Positions 54,810 to 64,000 of a stretch of 64,000 bases of DNA are shown in pieces. The stretch lies in NCBI GenBank assembly GCA_900457075.1, contig UGYN01000002.1, positions 5,270,001 through 5,334,000 on the forward strand, given 5' to 3'. A model generated the notes under the pieces. The model was given only the letters and a program-made list of their open reading frames with translations. It made no database searches and was not told where the DNA came from. The position numbers and the translations under genes were made by a program. Position 1 is the first letter of the stretch. Every line of letters starts with the position of its first letter. The stretch is from Serratia quinivorans. GTDB taxonomy: Bacteria; Pseudomonadota; Gammaproteobacteria; Enterobacterales; Enterobacteriaceae.

Positions 54810-56224
54810 TCAGCGTCCCGTTTAATGGCGGCACGGCTCCTGATAGTCATTACCAGCGCAATGGCCACCAATACGCCAGCCGTCAGATAGGTCACTCGCA
54901 TGCCATTGGATATCGCCTCTGCGGTCGCCAAATTGATATCGTCGGCGTTCGCCGCCAGCATAAACAACGCGCCCATGGCGGAAGCACCGGTGATCAAACC
55001 CAGATTGCGTGAGAGATTGATCATGCCGGAGATCACCCCGCGCTGCTCAGGGGCCGCATGCTTCATCAGCGCGGTATTATTGGCCACCTGAAATAGCGAG
55101 TAACCCAGGGTAATCAGGCAAAGAGGGGCCACGTAGCCGAAAACACCCTGCCTGATTGACATCATCGACATTACTCCCGCGCCGACGACCATGATCGCCA
55201 GCCCCACGGCAGTTGTTCTTGCCGCTCCCAGGCGATCAACCAGTCGGCCGGCAGGCACACCGAACAAAGCGGCCACCAGCGGCCCGGCTGACATCGCCAA
55301 CCCGGCCTGTCCCACCGTCAAGCCCAAACCGCGCGTCAGGTAAAACGGCCCCACTACCAGCGACGTCATCATCACCGTCATCACCAGTGCGCTCATCATT
55401 AACCCACTGCTCAGCCCTGGCTGGCGGAACAGTGCCGGCTGTATCAAAGGCGATGCCGTGGTATTTTCCAGCCGCACAAACAGTCCGATCCCCAGCCCCG
55501 CGCACAGCAACAACAGCAAATTGATGGCACCGAAATCACCATGCCCCAGCGTCATCGACAGTGCATAGCAGGCCAGTGTCACACCAAGCAGCAAAGTGCC
55601 GGGCAAATCAAACCTGCCGCTCTCCGATTGCGGTTGCGGCCGACCGTGCGGCAGATAACGGTAAGCCAGCAGCAAGGCCAGCAGGCCCAGCGGAAAGGTA
55701 ACCAAAAACACCGCACGCCAGCCAAAGCCAAAAATCAATGCGCCGCCAAGCGAAGGGCCCAGCGCCGTGCCAATCGCCGACATGCTGCCAAGCAGCCCCA
55801 TGGCACGGCCGGTATTTTCTTTCCCCAACGTCTCACCGACCAGCGCCATGGTCATCGCCATCATCACTGCCGCTCCCAGCCCTTGTGCAATACGGGCGGA
55901 GAGCAGCAGCCAGATATCAGGTGCCATGGCACAGAGTGCGGAAGCGACGCTGAACAGGCCAATCCCCAGCAGCAGCAGGCGACGTCGGCCAATGCGGTCG
56001 CCCAGACGCCCGACCGCGATGATGGAGGTGGTAATGGTCAGCAGATAGACGATCATTACCCACTGCACCGCCTGAAACGAGGTGTTAAACGCCAGCGCCA
56101 GCGAGGGCAAACCGATGTTGGCGATACTGGCACCCAGTGAGGAAACCAGCATGGACAAGGAAAGGCTGGCGAGGATCCCACCGATATGGGGGCTGGGGGC
56201 GGTATGCTGAGTAATTGGCTTCAT
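54788..56224 (-). CDS. MFS multidrug efflux transporter, DHA2 (EmrB/QacA) family
   Basis: A 478-residue integral membrane protein with about 14 hydrophobic segments. Motif A is GRLGDRIGRRRLLLLG and motif C-like is GSMSAIGTALGPSLGGALI. DHA2 transporters export drugs and dyes by proton antiport. No membrane fusion or outer membrane partner is adjacent, so it would act as a single-component pump. The final 22 bp overlap the VOC gene. Confidence 0.92.
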   Translation of the reverse strand: MKPITQHTAPSPHIGGILASLSLSMLVSSLGASIANIGLPSLALAFNTSFQAVQWVMIVYLLTITTSIIAVGRLGDRIGRRRLLLLGIGLFSVASALCAMAPDIWLLLSARIAQGLGAAVMMAMTMALVGETLGKENTGRAMGLLGSMSAIGTALGPSLGGALIFGFGWRAVFLVTFPLGLLALLLAYRYLPHGRPQPQSESGRFDLPGTLLLGVTLACYALSMTLGHGDFGAINLLLLLCAGLGIGLFVRLENTTASPLIQPALFRQPGLSSGLMMSALVMTVMMTSLVVGPFYLTRGLGLTVGQAGLAMSAGPLVAALFGVPAGRLVDRLGAARTTAVGLAIMVVGAGVMSMMSIRQGVFGYVAPLCLITLGYSLFQVANNTALMKHAAPEQRGVISGMINLSRNLGLITGASAMGALFMLAANADDINLATAEAISNGMRVTYLTAGVLVAIALVMTIRSRAAIKRDADYSRSPR

Positions 56225-56405
56225 AGTCTGACTCCTGAAAGAACCTGTCAGTAGCCTATGCCAGCCAATAACCTGGCGGAAGGCGCAGCATATGCAGTTT
56301 ATTAGTGCATGCTACGCCATATCACTGTTTGTACTGGGCAGCATTAAGGAGCAAACCTCAAAACCGGATCAGGCAGATGATGGGCAATACCCTCAAGGAG
56401 ACAAT

Positions 56406-57269
56406 ATGAACATGGACCTGCTGTTTGATGATCTGTCAGTACGCGCGGTGCAATACAATGCCCGCAACTCGGTAGAGGATTTTGACGCCTGCATGACGCA
56501 ATACGCGACGCTGGCTACCCAGGCCAAGGCGCAAACGCCGGGGATTTATGACATCCACTACGGCATGGGCATTGCCGAACGTCTGGATCTGTTCCCGGCC
56601 GCCAACCAGCCTGCGCCACTGTTGGTCTTTATTCACGGTGGATATTGGCACTCCCAACGCAAGGAAGAAGCCTGCTCGATGGCCGCCAGCTTCACCCGCC
56701 ACGGCGTAGCGGTGGCCACGCTGGAATATACCCTGCAGCCGGAAGCCACACTGGCGGAAATCGTTCGTGAGGTGCGCAGCGCGATAGCCTGGCTTTATCA
56801 CCATGCCAGCCAATATGGCATCGATCCCGATCGTATTTTTGTCAGTGGCAGCTCGGCGGGCGGCCACCTGAGCGGCATGCTGATCGCCGATGACTGGCAG
56901 CATCTTTATCAGGTGCCGGTCAATGTGATTAAAGGGGCGCTGGCGCTAAGTGGCTTGTACGATATTCGCCCGCTGTGTGATATCTACGTGAATGACTGGA
57001 TGCGTCTGACGTCAGAACAGGCGGCAACGCTCAGCCCGCTGTTTATGCTGCCGGAAAAGGCCAATGCGCCACAGATCCTGCTCGACGTAGGAGCCAAAGA
57101 AACCCAGGGCTTTAAAAACCAGACGCTGGCTTATTACGCCGCCTGTCGTGAAAAAGGGCTTAATGTCACGCTGCTGGAAGACCGACACTGCAACCATTTC
57201 ACCCTGGTGAACGAATTGGCTAATTCTGACAGTGCCATGTTCAAACGCGTCATGGCGATGATTATGTAA
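56406..57269 (+). CDS. Alpha/beta hydrolase, kynurenine formamidase/esterase-like
   Basis: A 287-residue hydrolase from ATG 56406 (AAGGAGACAAT upstream). The oxyanion motif HGGYW (77-81), nucleophile Ser150 in GSSAGG and late His in HCNHFTLVNEL complete the catalytic triad with an Asp in DVGAKE. HGGYW is typical of arylformamidases. It is a single gene, so the substrate is uncertain. Confidence 0.9.
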   Translation: MNMDLLFDDLSVRAVQYNARNSVEDFDACMTQYATLATQAKAQTPGIYDIHYGMGIAERLDLFPAANQPAPLLVFIHGGYWHSQRKEEACSMAASFTRHGVAVATLEYTLQPEATLAEIVREVRSAIAWLYHHASQYGIDPDRIFVSGSSAGGHLSGMLIADDWQHLYQVPVNVIKGALALSGLYDIRPLCDIYVNDWMRLTSEQAATLSPLFMLPEKANAPQILLDVGAKETQGFKNQTLAYYAACREKGLNVTLLEDRHCNHFTLVNELANSDSAMFKRVMAMIM

Positions 57270-57282
57270 CGCCGCCCAAACA

Positions 57283-57307
57283 GCAGAATAGCGCCCGGCT
57301 ATTCTGC
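57283..57307 (+). terminator. Hairpin after the alpha/beta hydrolase gene
   Basis: GCAGAATAG and CTATTCTGC are perfect 9-bp arms around a 7-base loop, 13 bp after the stop codon. Confidence 0.65.
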
Positions 57308-57533
57308 CAAGGTCATTTTATTAAGATCAATTGCGCCTTTGCTATGCACAAAATTGACTAAGGCGAAGGCAACTCCGTATTGCTTCGCTTTCTCTGGGCT
57401 ACCTGCTCCCTTTCATATTCCATTTGGAAATATGAAAGTCCCGTTCGTTCTTTCGGCCCCCGCAAAATCGCCACACAATGAAGTCTGAATTGCAGTCCCA
57501 TGCATAACCGCATAAAAAATCAGGTTTTATATC

Positions 57534-58853
57534 TTGTCATCGCTCATAACCGCTCAATTTGCCCGACTGGTGCTGGATAGCCGGCCCGAAGCCTCCGCTC
57601 TGTTGGCCGCCCGTGTTGGGGTGATGGATTATTTCGCCTGCGCATTGCCTATTGCCCAGGGCGCAATCACCGACAGCGGGCTGGCGGCGGTGAAAACGGT
57701 ATTCCCACCCAATACTGCTGAGAACCGCGCACTGTACTTTGGCTATGTCAGCCACTCACTGGATTTTGATGATTATCACCCAGCGCTACGCGGTCACCCG
57801 ACCACGGTGGTGCTGTCTGCGCTGTTGGCGCTGACCGGCGATACCCCGGACGTTAATGCGCTGCTGAGTGCCTATGCCGTCGGCGTTGAAGCCGCCGGGC
57901 GACTGGGGCTGGCTGCGGGAACCCAGCATTATCAGTTGGGTTTTCACAGCACCGCCACCCTGGGAGCGGTGGCGGCCAGTGCGGCTGCGGCGCGCTATTT
58001 ACAACTGACACCACAACAAACCCAGATCGCACTCGGGCTGGCCGCCACCCAGGCCGCCGGGTTGCGCAGCCAGTTTGGTTCGGCCGCCAAACCGCTGCAT
58101 GCGGGACTGGCGGCACGCGCGGCGGTAAATGCGGTGCTGCTGGCTCAGGCGGGTTTTATCGGTCAGTCGGAAGGCGTGATAGACAGCCTGTTGCACTCGC
58201 ACGGTGACGGACGGCAGCGGCCGGAACTGCTGACCGCCGACTGGGGCGCCCCCTGGCGCATTCTGCAACCGGGCCTGGAGTTTAAACGCTACCCGACCTG
58301 CGGCGGTACCCACAGCGCCGCAGAAGCGGCATTCATCCTGCGTAAGCGCCTGCTCGAACAAGGCATTACCGCCGCCGATATCCCCGCGGCAATCCGCCAC
58401 ATTCAGGTCAGTTTTCCGCCTGGTGCCGATACCGCGCCCTATATTCGTCGCCCGTCAAACGGGGTCGAAGCGCGTTTCAGCCTGGAGTATGTCATTGCCG
58501 ATGCGCTGTACAGCGGTAGCGTGCCGCTGATGCACTACGGCGAAAACCCGGTTGATCCGCTGATCGCTGCTCTGGCGGCACGGGTTGAGCGCCACGCCGA
58601 CCTGACGGCTCCACCGGATGAACTGGATGCAGAATTACGCTTCCACCGCGTGACCTTAACCCTGCATGACGGCCGCCAGTTAAGTGACATTGTCACAAGA
58701 AAGCAAACTGCCGCCCGCCAAACCGACGTCAACGCCAAGCTGCGCAGCATTCTGCAACTGTTGCCGCATCTGGACAGTGACCGCGTGATCGGCGACTGCG
58801 CCTTAGCGCAGCCCGAGGCGCTGCTCCGTTTAATCAAATTATTAAATCAATAA
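57534..58853 (+). CDS. MmgE/PrpD family protein
   Basis: A 439-residue member of the 2-methylcitrate dehydratase/aconitate decarboxylase family: GYVSHSLDFDDYHPALRGHPT near residue 65, GFHSTATLGAVAASAAAARYL and KRYPTCGGTHSAAEAA. It probably starts at TTG 57534, since this is the only start that keeps the N-terminal helix; the ribosome site is weak. It precedes a flavin monooxygenase and an ABC importer and is probably part of that catabolic block rather than the propionate pathway, as prpBC are absent. Confidence 0.85.
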   Translation: MSSLITAQFARLVLDSRPEASALLAARVGVMDYFACALPIAQGAITDSGLAAVKTVFPPNTAENRALYFGYVSHSLDFDDYHPALRGHPTTVVLSALLALTGDTPDVNALLSAYAVGVEAAGRLGLAAGTQHYQLGFHSTATLGAVAASAAAARYLQLTPQQTQIALGLAATQAAGLRSQFGSAAKPLHAGLAARAAVNAVLLAQAGFIGQSEGVIDSLLHSHGDGRQRPELLTADWGAPWRILQPGLEFKRYPTCGGTHSAAEAAFILRKRLLEQGITAADIPAAIRHIQVSFPPGADTAPYIRRPSNGVEARFSLEYVIADALYSGSVPLMHYGENPVDPLIAALAARVERHADLTAPPDELDAELRFHRVTLTLHDGRQLSDIVTRKQTAARQTDVNAKLRSILQLLPHLDSDRVIGDCALAQPEALLRLIKLLNQ

Positions 58854-58870
58854 TAAATATAGGAATAATT

Positions 58871-60208
58871 ATGAGTACTTCACCTTCAACACCATCGCGT
58901 CAATTACGTCTCGGCCTGTTTGTTCAGGCGCTGGGCCACCACGTCGGCGGCTGGCGTGCCGCCGGTGCCAGTGGGTCTCCTACGGACATTGACTGGTTCA
59001 CCTGGATCGCTCAAAAGGCCGAAGAAGGCACCTTTGACATGTTCTTCGTCGGCGATGCGCTGGCAACCAGCGTACACCGTTTGCCCTCTACGATGTCGCG
59101 CCTGGAGCCGCTGACACTGTTGGCTGCGCTGGCGGTGAATACCCGTCATATCGGGCTGGCGGCTACCGCTTCCACCACCTTTGATCAACCTTTCCATCTG
59201 GCACGCGCCATGGCCTCCATCGACCATATCAGCCACGGCCGTGCCGCCTGGAACGTGGTGACCTCATTCTCCAGCGATGCCGCTCGCAACTTCAGCCGTG
59301 ACGATCTGCCCTCACACGCCGAGCGCTATGAAGTGGCACGCGAGTTCCTGGAGGCCAGCTACAAACTGTGGGACGGCTGGGAAGAAGATGCCATCGTGCG
59401 TGACAAAGAAAACGGTGTGTACGCCATTGACGATAAAATTCATGCCGCCAACCACAAGGGCAAACATTTCTCGGTACAGGGGCCGCTGAATATTTCACGT
59501 TCTCCGCAGGGCCGCCCGGTGATTATCGAAGCCGGTTCCTCGCCGGCCGGGCAGCAGTTAGCGGCAGAAACCGCCGAGGTGGTGTTTACCGCCGCCGCCA
59601 CGCTGGAAGAAGGCCAGGCTTTCTACCGCAGCCAGAAGAAGTTTGTCGCCGATGCCGGTCGCAACCCGGATCACTTGCTGATCCTGCCGGGCGTGATGCC
59701 AATCATCGGCCGTACCAAGGCCGAGGCGCAGGAAACCTGGTATCAACTCAATCAGTTGGTAGATATCGATAACGGCATCGAACAACTTTCTGCCCGTTTT
59801 GGCTTCGATTTGAGCGGCTTGCCGCTTGACGGCCCGGTGCCGGACGTTGGCGCGACCGAAGGCGGCCAAAGCCGGGTGAAACTGCTGACCGATCTGGCAG
59901 CGCGTGAAAACCTGACGCTGCGTGAACTGGCTGCCGTGGCCGCCGGTTCTCGCGGGCATCGCGTGGTGGTGGGCACCGCCGAAGAGATAGCCGATGACTT
60001 CCAACTGTGGCTGGAACAGCAAGGCGCCGACGGCTTTAACATTATGCCTGCGGTGCTGCCGAACCAATTGGAACTGTTCGTCGAACTGGTGATCCCGGAG
60101 CTGCGCCGTCGTGGCCTGTTCCGCGAAGAATATCAGTATGCAACCCTGCGTGAAAACCTGGGCCTGCCGCAACCGGCAATCAACTTCGCCAACGTTAAAT
60201 CGGCTTAA
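58871..60208 (+). CDS. LLM class flavin-dependent monooxygenase (NtaA/SnaA/DszA-like)
   Basis: A 445-residue bacterial luciferase-like monooxygenase of the nitrilotriacetate monooxygenase branch: IDWFTWIAQKAEEGTFDMFF, TASTTFDQPFHLARAMASID and RAAWNVVTSFSSDAARNF are classic. It uses reduced FMN supplied by a separate reductase, not found nearby. It starts 17 bp after PrpD with AGGAATA. Substrates of this branch include sulfur-containing and N-alkyl compounds. Its place before an amino-acid-type importer suggests use of an imported S- or N-compound. Confidence 0.93.
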   Translation: MSTSPSTPSRQLRLGLFVQALGHHVGGWRAAGASGSPTDIDWFTWIAQKAEEGTFDMFFVGDALATSVHRLPSTMSRLEPLTLLAALAVNTRHIGLAATASTTFDQPFHLARAMASIDHISHGRAAWNVVTSFSSDAARNFSRDDLPSHAERYEVAREFLEASYKLWDGWEEDAIVRDKENGVYAIDDKIHAANHKGKHFSVQGPLNISRSPQGRPVIIEAGSSPAGQQLAAETAEVVFTAAATLEEGQAFYRSQKKFVADAGRNPDHLLILPGVMPIIGRTKAEAQETWYQLNQLVDIDNGIEQLSARFGFDLSGLPLDGPVPDVGATEGGQSRVKLLTDLAARENLTLRELAAVAAGSRGHRVVVGTAEEIADDFQLWLEQQGADGFNIMPAVLPNQLELFVELVIPELRRRGLFREEYQYATLRENLGLPQPAINFANVKSA

Positions 60209-60224
60209 TTCGCAGGGGAACATC

Positions 60225-61139
60225 ATGAAAATCACCATTAAACGCACCGCTCTGTCCCTGCTGCTGGCCTCCGCTGCACTGGCACCGTTGGCCGGCGGCT
60301 TCGCCGCCGAAGGCGATGTGCCCTTCCGTGCCGCCGTGAAAGCCAGCGCCGATCCTGCGCTGCACGACAGCCTGCCTGAAGCCATCAAAAAGGTCGGTTA
60401 CATTGTGGCGGGCACCAACCCGAATACCCCACCCACCACCTTCTATGAAGCGGATAACAAAACGCTGGCCGGTCGTGAAATTGATGTGATGAGCGCGATT
60501 GCCGATCGTCTGGGCGTGGCCATTCACTGGAAAGATACCGGCGGTTTCGACAATATCATTCCCGGCCTGAAATCCGGCCGCTATGACGTGGCGCTGGCCA
60601 ATATCGATGCCAACAAAAAACGCTTCCAACAGGTTGATTTTGTCGGCTATTACAACGCCTCCAAACTGGCACTGATTGCCCGTAAAGATGCGGCACTGGG
60701 GCCATATACCGATCTGGCGCAGCTTTGTGGCCAAACCGTCGGTGCGGGTGCAGGCACTTCGCAAATCACCCGTTTGCAGCAGGCCAGCGAACAATGCGTC
60801 AGCGGCGGCAAACCGGCCATTACCATTCCGATTTTCCCAGACCGCCCGGCCGGGGTTCAGGCGGTGATCAGCGGCCGGGTGCCGATGTTCTTCGGCCCTT
60901 ATGAAGGCTTGCGTTACCAGGCGACCCACGTTAAGCCACTGGCGCTGGCCGGTGATATCAACATTGAAGGCACTACGGTGGCCATCGCCTTGCCGAAAGG
61001 CTCAGAGCTGGTGAAACCGGTACAGGCGGCGCTGAACTCGCTGATTGCCGATGGCAGCTATCAGAAAATCCTCGACGGCTGGGATATCGGTTTTGGCGCG
61101 GTGAAAACCGCCGGTATTAATGAAGAGATCGCAAAATGA
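60225..61139 (+). CDS. Amino-acid-type periplasmic binding protein of an ABC importer
   Basis: A 304-residue binding protein from ATG 60225 with a signal peptide (MKITIKRTALSLLLASAALA, cleaved near GGFAAEG). Ligand-pocket motifs resemble cystine/glutamine-type binders (NPPTTFYEADNKTLAGREIDV is the family pattern, here NTPPTTFYEADNK). It overlaps the permease start (ATGA, 61136). It sits in one operon with a permease and an ATPase, so this importer is complete. Confidence 0.9.
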   Translation: MKITIKRTALSLLLASAALAPLAGGFAAEGDVPFRAAVKASADPALHDSLPEAIKKVGYIVAGTNPNTPPTTFYEADNKTLAGREIDVMSAIADRLGVAIHWKDTGGFDNIIPGLKSGRYDVALANIDANKKRFQQVDFVGYYNASKLALIARKDAALGPYTDLAQLCGQTVGAGAGTSQITRLQQASEQCVSGGKPAITIPIFPDRPAGVQAVISGRVPMFFGPYEGLRYQATHVKPLALAGDINIEGTTVAIALPKGSELVKPVQAALNSLIADGSYQKILDGWDIGFGAVKTAGINEEIAK

Positions 61140-62053
61140 GTGGGCAATACCCTACCGACGATGCCGAGCTGCGCATTGTCGGTCATCGGCATTACGGCCG
61201 CTGGTTCAGCGCACTGCTGGTGCTGCTGATCGTTGGCATTATCGCCCATTCGATGCTGCATAACCCGCGTTTCGAATGGGCCGTGGTGGCGGAAAACTTC
61301 ACCGAAGAGTCGATTATCAACGGCGTGATCATGACGCTGAAGCTGACGGTGATTTCAGTGATCTTCGGCTTCGCCGGCGGCGTGCTGCTGGCACTGATGC
61401 GCCTGTCTGCTAATCCGGTGCTGGTGGCGGTGAGCTGGTTCTATACCTGGTTCTTCCGCGCGGTACCGATGCTGGTGCAGCTTTTCCTGTGGTACAACAT
61501 CGCCGCGCTCTATCCGCGCATCAGCCTGTGGATCCCGTTCCTTGGGGAAGTTGCCAGCGCGCCGACTAATACCATTATCAGCACCTTCAGCGCGGCGGTG
61601 ATCGCATTGGTAATGCATCAATCGGCTTACGCGGCAGAAATTGTTCGTGCCGGTATCCAAAGCGTCGGCAGCGGTCAGTTGGAAGCCGCCAAGGCCCTGG
61701 GTTATCGCCGTGGGCAAATCTTGTGGCGGGTGGTTTTGCCGCAGGCGATGCGCACTATTTTGCCACCGGCCGGTAATGAGGTGATCGGGCAGCTAAAAAC
61801 CACCGCGGTGGTATCGGTGATTGCCCTGCAGGACGTGCTGTATTCGGCGCAGATCATCTACCAGCGCACCTACGAAGTCATTCCGCTGCTGCTGGTGGCC
61901 ACGCTGTGGTATCTGGTGATGACCTCAATTTTGTCGATCGGCCAGCACTACGTTGAACGCTACTTTGGTCGAGGCAGCCAGGCCAGCCACAGCAACTGGC
62001 TGTTTCGCCGCCGCAAGGCGCCGGTTAGCCAGCCACAGGGAGCTGAATCATGA
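61136..62053 (+). CDS. Amino-acid-type ABC transporter permease
   Basis: A 305-residue permease with an unusually long N-terminal stretch before the first conserved segment and a long basic C-terminus ([17 protein letters not shown]). The EAA loop is [21 protein letters not shown] single permease gene suggests a homodimeric channel. It overlaps both neighbours by 4 bp. Confidence 0.92.
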   Translation: MSGQYPTDDAELRIVGHRHYGRWFSALLVLLIVGIIAHSMLHNPRFEWAVVAENFTEESIINGVIMTLKLTVISVIFGFAGGVLLALMRLSANPVLVAVSWFYTWFFRAVPMLVQLFLWYNIAALYPRISLWIPFLGEVASAPTNTIISTFSAAVIALVMHQSAYAAEIVRAGIQSVGSGQLEAAKALGYRRGQILWRVVLPQAMRTILPPAGNEVIGQLKTTAVVSVIALQDVLYSAQIIYQRTYEVIPLLLVATLWYLVMTSILSIGQHYVERYFGRGSQASHSNWLFRRRKAPVSQPQGAES

Positions 62054-62811
62054 GCGCTGCCATTCACATTAATCAGGTTCGCAAGTCCTTCTCCGGCACC
62101 GAAGTGTTGAAGAATATCAGCCTGCAGATCCCGGCCGGCTCGGTCACGGTGATCCTTGGCCCTTCCGGCTCGGGTAAATCGACCTTGCTGCGCTGCATCA
62201 ACCACCTGGAGAAACTCGATGGCGGCACCATTCGCGTAGGCGAACAGCTCATCGGCTATCGCCAGAAAGGCAATCACCTGTATGAACTGAAGGAGCGTGA
62301 AGTCGCCGAACAGCGTAAAAGCATCGGCATGGTGTTCCAGCAGTTCAACCTGTTCCCCCACCGCACGGTGCTGGAAAACGTGACGGAAGCCCCGCTCCTG
62401 GTTAAAAAGGAAAAGAAAACCGTGGTGCTGGAGCGCGCAAAAGCATTGCTGACCCGCGTCGGGCTGGAACATCGCATTCACGCCTGGCCACGCGAGCTTT
62501 CCGGTGGCCAACAACAGCGGGTAGCGATTGCCCGCGCGCTGGCGATGAACCCGGAGGTACTGTTATTCGATGAGCCAACCTCTGCGCTCGATCCCGAACT
62601 GGTGGGTGAAGTGTTGCAGGTGATGAAAGGCCTGACGCATTCCGGCATGACCATGGTAGTAGTGACGCACGAAATTGGCTTTGCGCGCGAAGTGGCGGAT
62701 CAAATCATCTTTATGGATCAGGGGAAAGTGGTGGAAACGGGGACGGCACAGCAGGTGTTGGATGCACCACAACACCAAAGAACGCGGGACTTCCTGGCAA
62801 CGGTACTCTAA
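62050..62811 (+). CDS. Amino-acid-type ABC transporter ATPase
   Basis: A 253-residue ATPase (GlnQ/HisP type): Walker [10 protein letters not shown], signature [15 protein letters not shown], Walker [15 protein letters not shown] and H-loop VTHEIGF. It powers the importer formed by the two preceding gene products. An insertion after the Q-loop (VKKEKKTV) is normal in this group. Confidence 0.95.
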   Translation: MSAAIHINQVRKSFSGTEVLKNISLQIPAGSVTVILGPSGSGKSTLLRCINHLEKLDGGTIRVGEQLIGYRQKGNHLYELKEREVAEQRKSIGMVFQQFNLFPHRTVLENVTEAPLLVKKEKKTVVLERAKALLTRVGLEHRIHAWPRELSGGQQQRVAIARALAMNPEVLLFDEPTSALDPELVGEVLQVMKGLTHSGMTMVVVTHEIGFAREVADQIIFMDQGKVVETGTAQQVLDAPQHQRTRDFLATVL

Positions 62812-62817
62812 AACTGC

Positions 62818-62839
62818 ATCGGGGCATTGCGCCCCCGAT
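62818..62839. terminator. Hairpin between the ATPase gene and acrZ
   Basis: ATCGGGG and CCCCGAT pair around an 8-base loop between two convergent genes. A T7 run begins at 62854 inside the acrZ end. Confidence 0.6.
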
Positions 62840-62847
62840 CATTAAAT

Positions 62848-62982
62848 TCAGTCTTTTTTTCGGCCGATGGCAGAGAAAAGATTACACAGCTCACCCAGAC
62901 CATAAATCGAGCCAAGCAGTACGGCTATCATTACCGGCACCAGGATCACCACGGTTGCCAAACTCTCAATCATTTCTAACAT
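62848..62982 (-). CDS. acrZ: AcrZ, small membrane partner of the AcrB efflux pump
   Basis: A 44-residue single-span protein, MLEMIESLATVVILVPVMIA at the start and IYGLGELCNLFSAIGRKKD at the end. It aligns throughout with E. coli AcrZ (49 aa), including the helix PVxMAxxLGxIYGLGE that lies along AcrB, but stops a few residues earlier. AGGAAACG precedes the ATG at normal distance. AcrZ modulates drug export by AcrAB-TolC. In E. coli it adjoins the mod genes; here its neighbour is an unrelated importer and no modE/modA is in view. Confidence 0.9.
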   Translation of the reverse strand: MLEMIESLATVVILVPVMIAVLLGSIYGLGELCNLFSAIGRKKD

Positions 62983-63541
62983 CGTCGTTTCCTGGTTTTA
63001 AACAGAGAACCCTCTTCCGAACCCGAGGTTTCCCCTTATTTATCTTGAGGTTATTTTTCGTTGGTTCCAATTTGTGATACAGATCACACCAACGTTTGGC
63101 TAATGTAACTGACACAGTTGCATTACCGCAATACAAAAAAATGCTCTCTTCCGGAGGCCAGAACACGACCACCGGGCACTTGCCTTTCCCGTAGGGGCAT
63201 CTTCAATGCTGCCGAACAAGGGTATGTCCGGCAACTTGGGTTAACTCAATCCTCAGCGTTATCCATCAGCATCTCAACAAATACGATTAGCATTGTATTT
63301 ATTCAAAATTTAATTTTATTTAACCGGAGGCCTTCTCTCTCCATCCAATTGTTTTTGATGGGAATACATATTTTTAATTGCCACAAAAAGCAATTATTAG
63401 AAATCAACAGCAAGAATGAAGTAGTTGATGCCGTCCAGATTATGCAAAAATAATAGATGTAACTTATAGCTACCTCACAAGCATTATTAAATTCAGATGT
63501 AAAACGTCGGATTGTTAAATTTTTGTTTCAGGGAGAGACTA
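62983..63541. other. Intergenic region between acrZ and a small membrane protein gene
   Basis: About 560 bp. A CRP-type site lies at 63073. Frames in the middle (for example 63118-63453) lack composition or similarity support. Otherwise I see nothing firm. Confidence 0.45.
63073..63088. promoter_or_regulatory. Predicted CRP (cAMP receptor protein) binding site
   Basis: TGTGATACAGATCACA is a full TGTGA-N6-TCACA match. It lies about 90 bp upstream of the acrZ start codon, so CRP could affect acrZ transcription. Confidence 0.65.
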
Positions 63542-63835
63542 ATGAAATTAAAAGAAAAGAAACATTTAGGAGCTTCAGCGATAAAAATTCCGTTCGCAAA
63601 TATGAATAGAATACAAGTCGTTAGCCGCCACACTCGCCAGCAAAAGCCTAAGCCAGGGATAATCACCAAACTGACATCCATGACCGTCAATCATCGGGCA
63701 TCGACGTCACCGGTAAAAATGAAAAAAACGGCCATTCAATGGATGGAAAATTATGCCTGGCATGGCGTATTTATAATCAGTGGGTTATTTTGGCTGGCGG
63801 TTATGGGGTTTATTTGGTTTTTAACTTCACTGTAG
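63542..63835 (+). CDS. Small membrane protein with one C-terminal span
   Basis: 97 residues from ATG 63542 with GGGAGAG upstream. The first 70 residues are basic and soluble (MKLKEKKHLGASAIKIPF); the end (HGVFIISGLFWLAVMGFIWF) is a single hydrophobic span. The tail recalls YmiA-type small proteins of enterobacteria (AW-x-FLxSxLFW), but the basic extension is longer than in that family. Function is unknown. A stable hairpin follows. Confidence 0.6.
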   Translation: MKLKEKKHLGASAIKIPFANMNRIQVVSRHTRQQKPKPGIITKLTSMTVNHRASTSPVKMKKTAIQWMENYAWHGVFIISGLFWLAVMGFIWFLTSL

Positions 63836-63845
63836 AAACCGGTAT

Positions 63846-63880
63846 GGTATTTCATCTCCAGTCCAACCAGATGAAATACC
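63846..63880 (+). terminator. Hairpin after the small membrane protein gene
   Basis: GGTATTTCATCT and AGATGAAATACC are perfect 12-bp arms with an 11-base loop, 10 bp after the stop codon. Confidence 0.7.
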
Positions 63881-64000
63881 CTACGTATAAGTAACACGAT
63901 TCTGTTTTATATTTACATCCATGTTTATCAGTCATGTGTAAATGTGTTGGATACATGTTGCACCGCGGTGTCCATCCGCAACATCTTGCTGCTTTGCACC

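Noticed and set aside
63118..63453. 111-residue frame in the acrZ downstream region
   Set aside because: No ribosome site, uneven composition and no recognisable motif.

Overview
The window reads as chromosomal DNA of an enterobacterium, most likely a Serratia of the proteamaculans/liquefaciens/plymuthica type. The evidence is a serralysin-type zinc protease with RTX repeats, close matches to enterobacterial YqhA, AcrZ, ArsR/ArsB/ArsC, HcxA (YbdH) and AldB, and a moderately GC-rich background broken by AT-rich accessory islands. I saw no rRNA, tRNA, CRISPR array or intact transposase.

Layout. 1-3.3 kb: a sigma-54 activator (cut by the window start) facing an aldehyde dehydrogenase with a good -24/-12 promoter. 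3.4-10.4 kb: a fimbrial locus with a FimB-type recombinase, a ~300 bp segment bounded by 26-bp inverted repeats, two DUF1120-type subunits, chaperone, usher, a minor protein and a small regulator with two LuxR-type HTH domains. 10.4-11.4 kb: AdhP. 11.5-14.9 kb: an AT-rich island on the minus strand with a Fic protein, a 35-residue peptide, a 30-bp palindrome and a McjD-like ABC exporter. The Fic and exporter genes are interrupted by three frameshifts, all at runs of seven A. 15-19.6 kb: an M14-type deacylase, an Lrp/AsnC regulator, a basic amino-acid-type importer without an ATPase, and a dimethylargininase. 19.8-24.7 kb: a sigma-54-controlled sugar or inositol operon (dehydrogenase, TIM-barrel enzyme, binding protein) with its divergent activator. 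24.8-27.7 kb: ars genes (arsH, arsR, frameshifted arsB, arsC). 28-31.2 kb: a MACPF protein facing the serralysin. 31.5-33.8 kb: yqhA and a three-gene FabZ-like/SpeE-like/RHH operon.

34.4-48.9 kb is the largest unexplained block: nine same-strand genes, comprising a Nudix protein, a protein with a C-terminal Hint (hedgehog/intein) domain, six large proteins sharing degenerate sequence motifs, and one protein with a DIDDTA motif in a probable alpha/alpha-toroid domain. I recognise no named system in it.

49-64 kb is catabolic and transport DNA: TetR/SDR pair, HcxA, an orphan sugar-binding protein with an LVIVD-type protein, VOC protein, DHA2 exporter, alpha/beta hydrolase, then a PrpD - LLM monooxygenase - amino-acid-type ABC importer block, AcrZ and a small membrane protein.

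The best leads for an undescribed system are the 34-49 kb cluster and the Fic/peptide/exporter cassette. The phase switch at 4 kb is the best supported structural finding. All functional statements rest on reading motifs and remembered family sequences; no database search was run.
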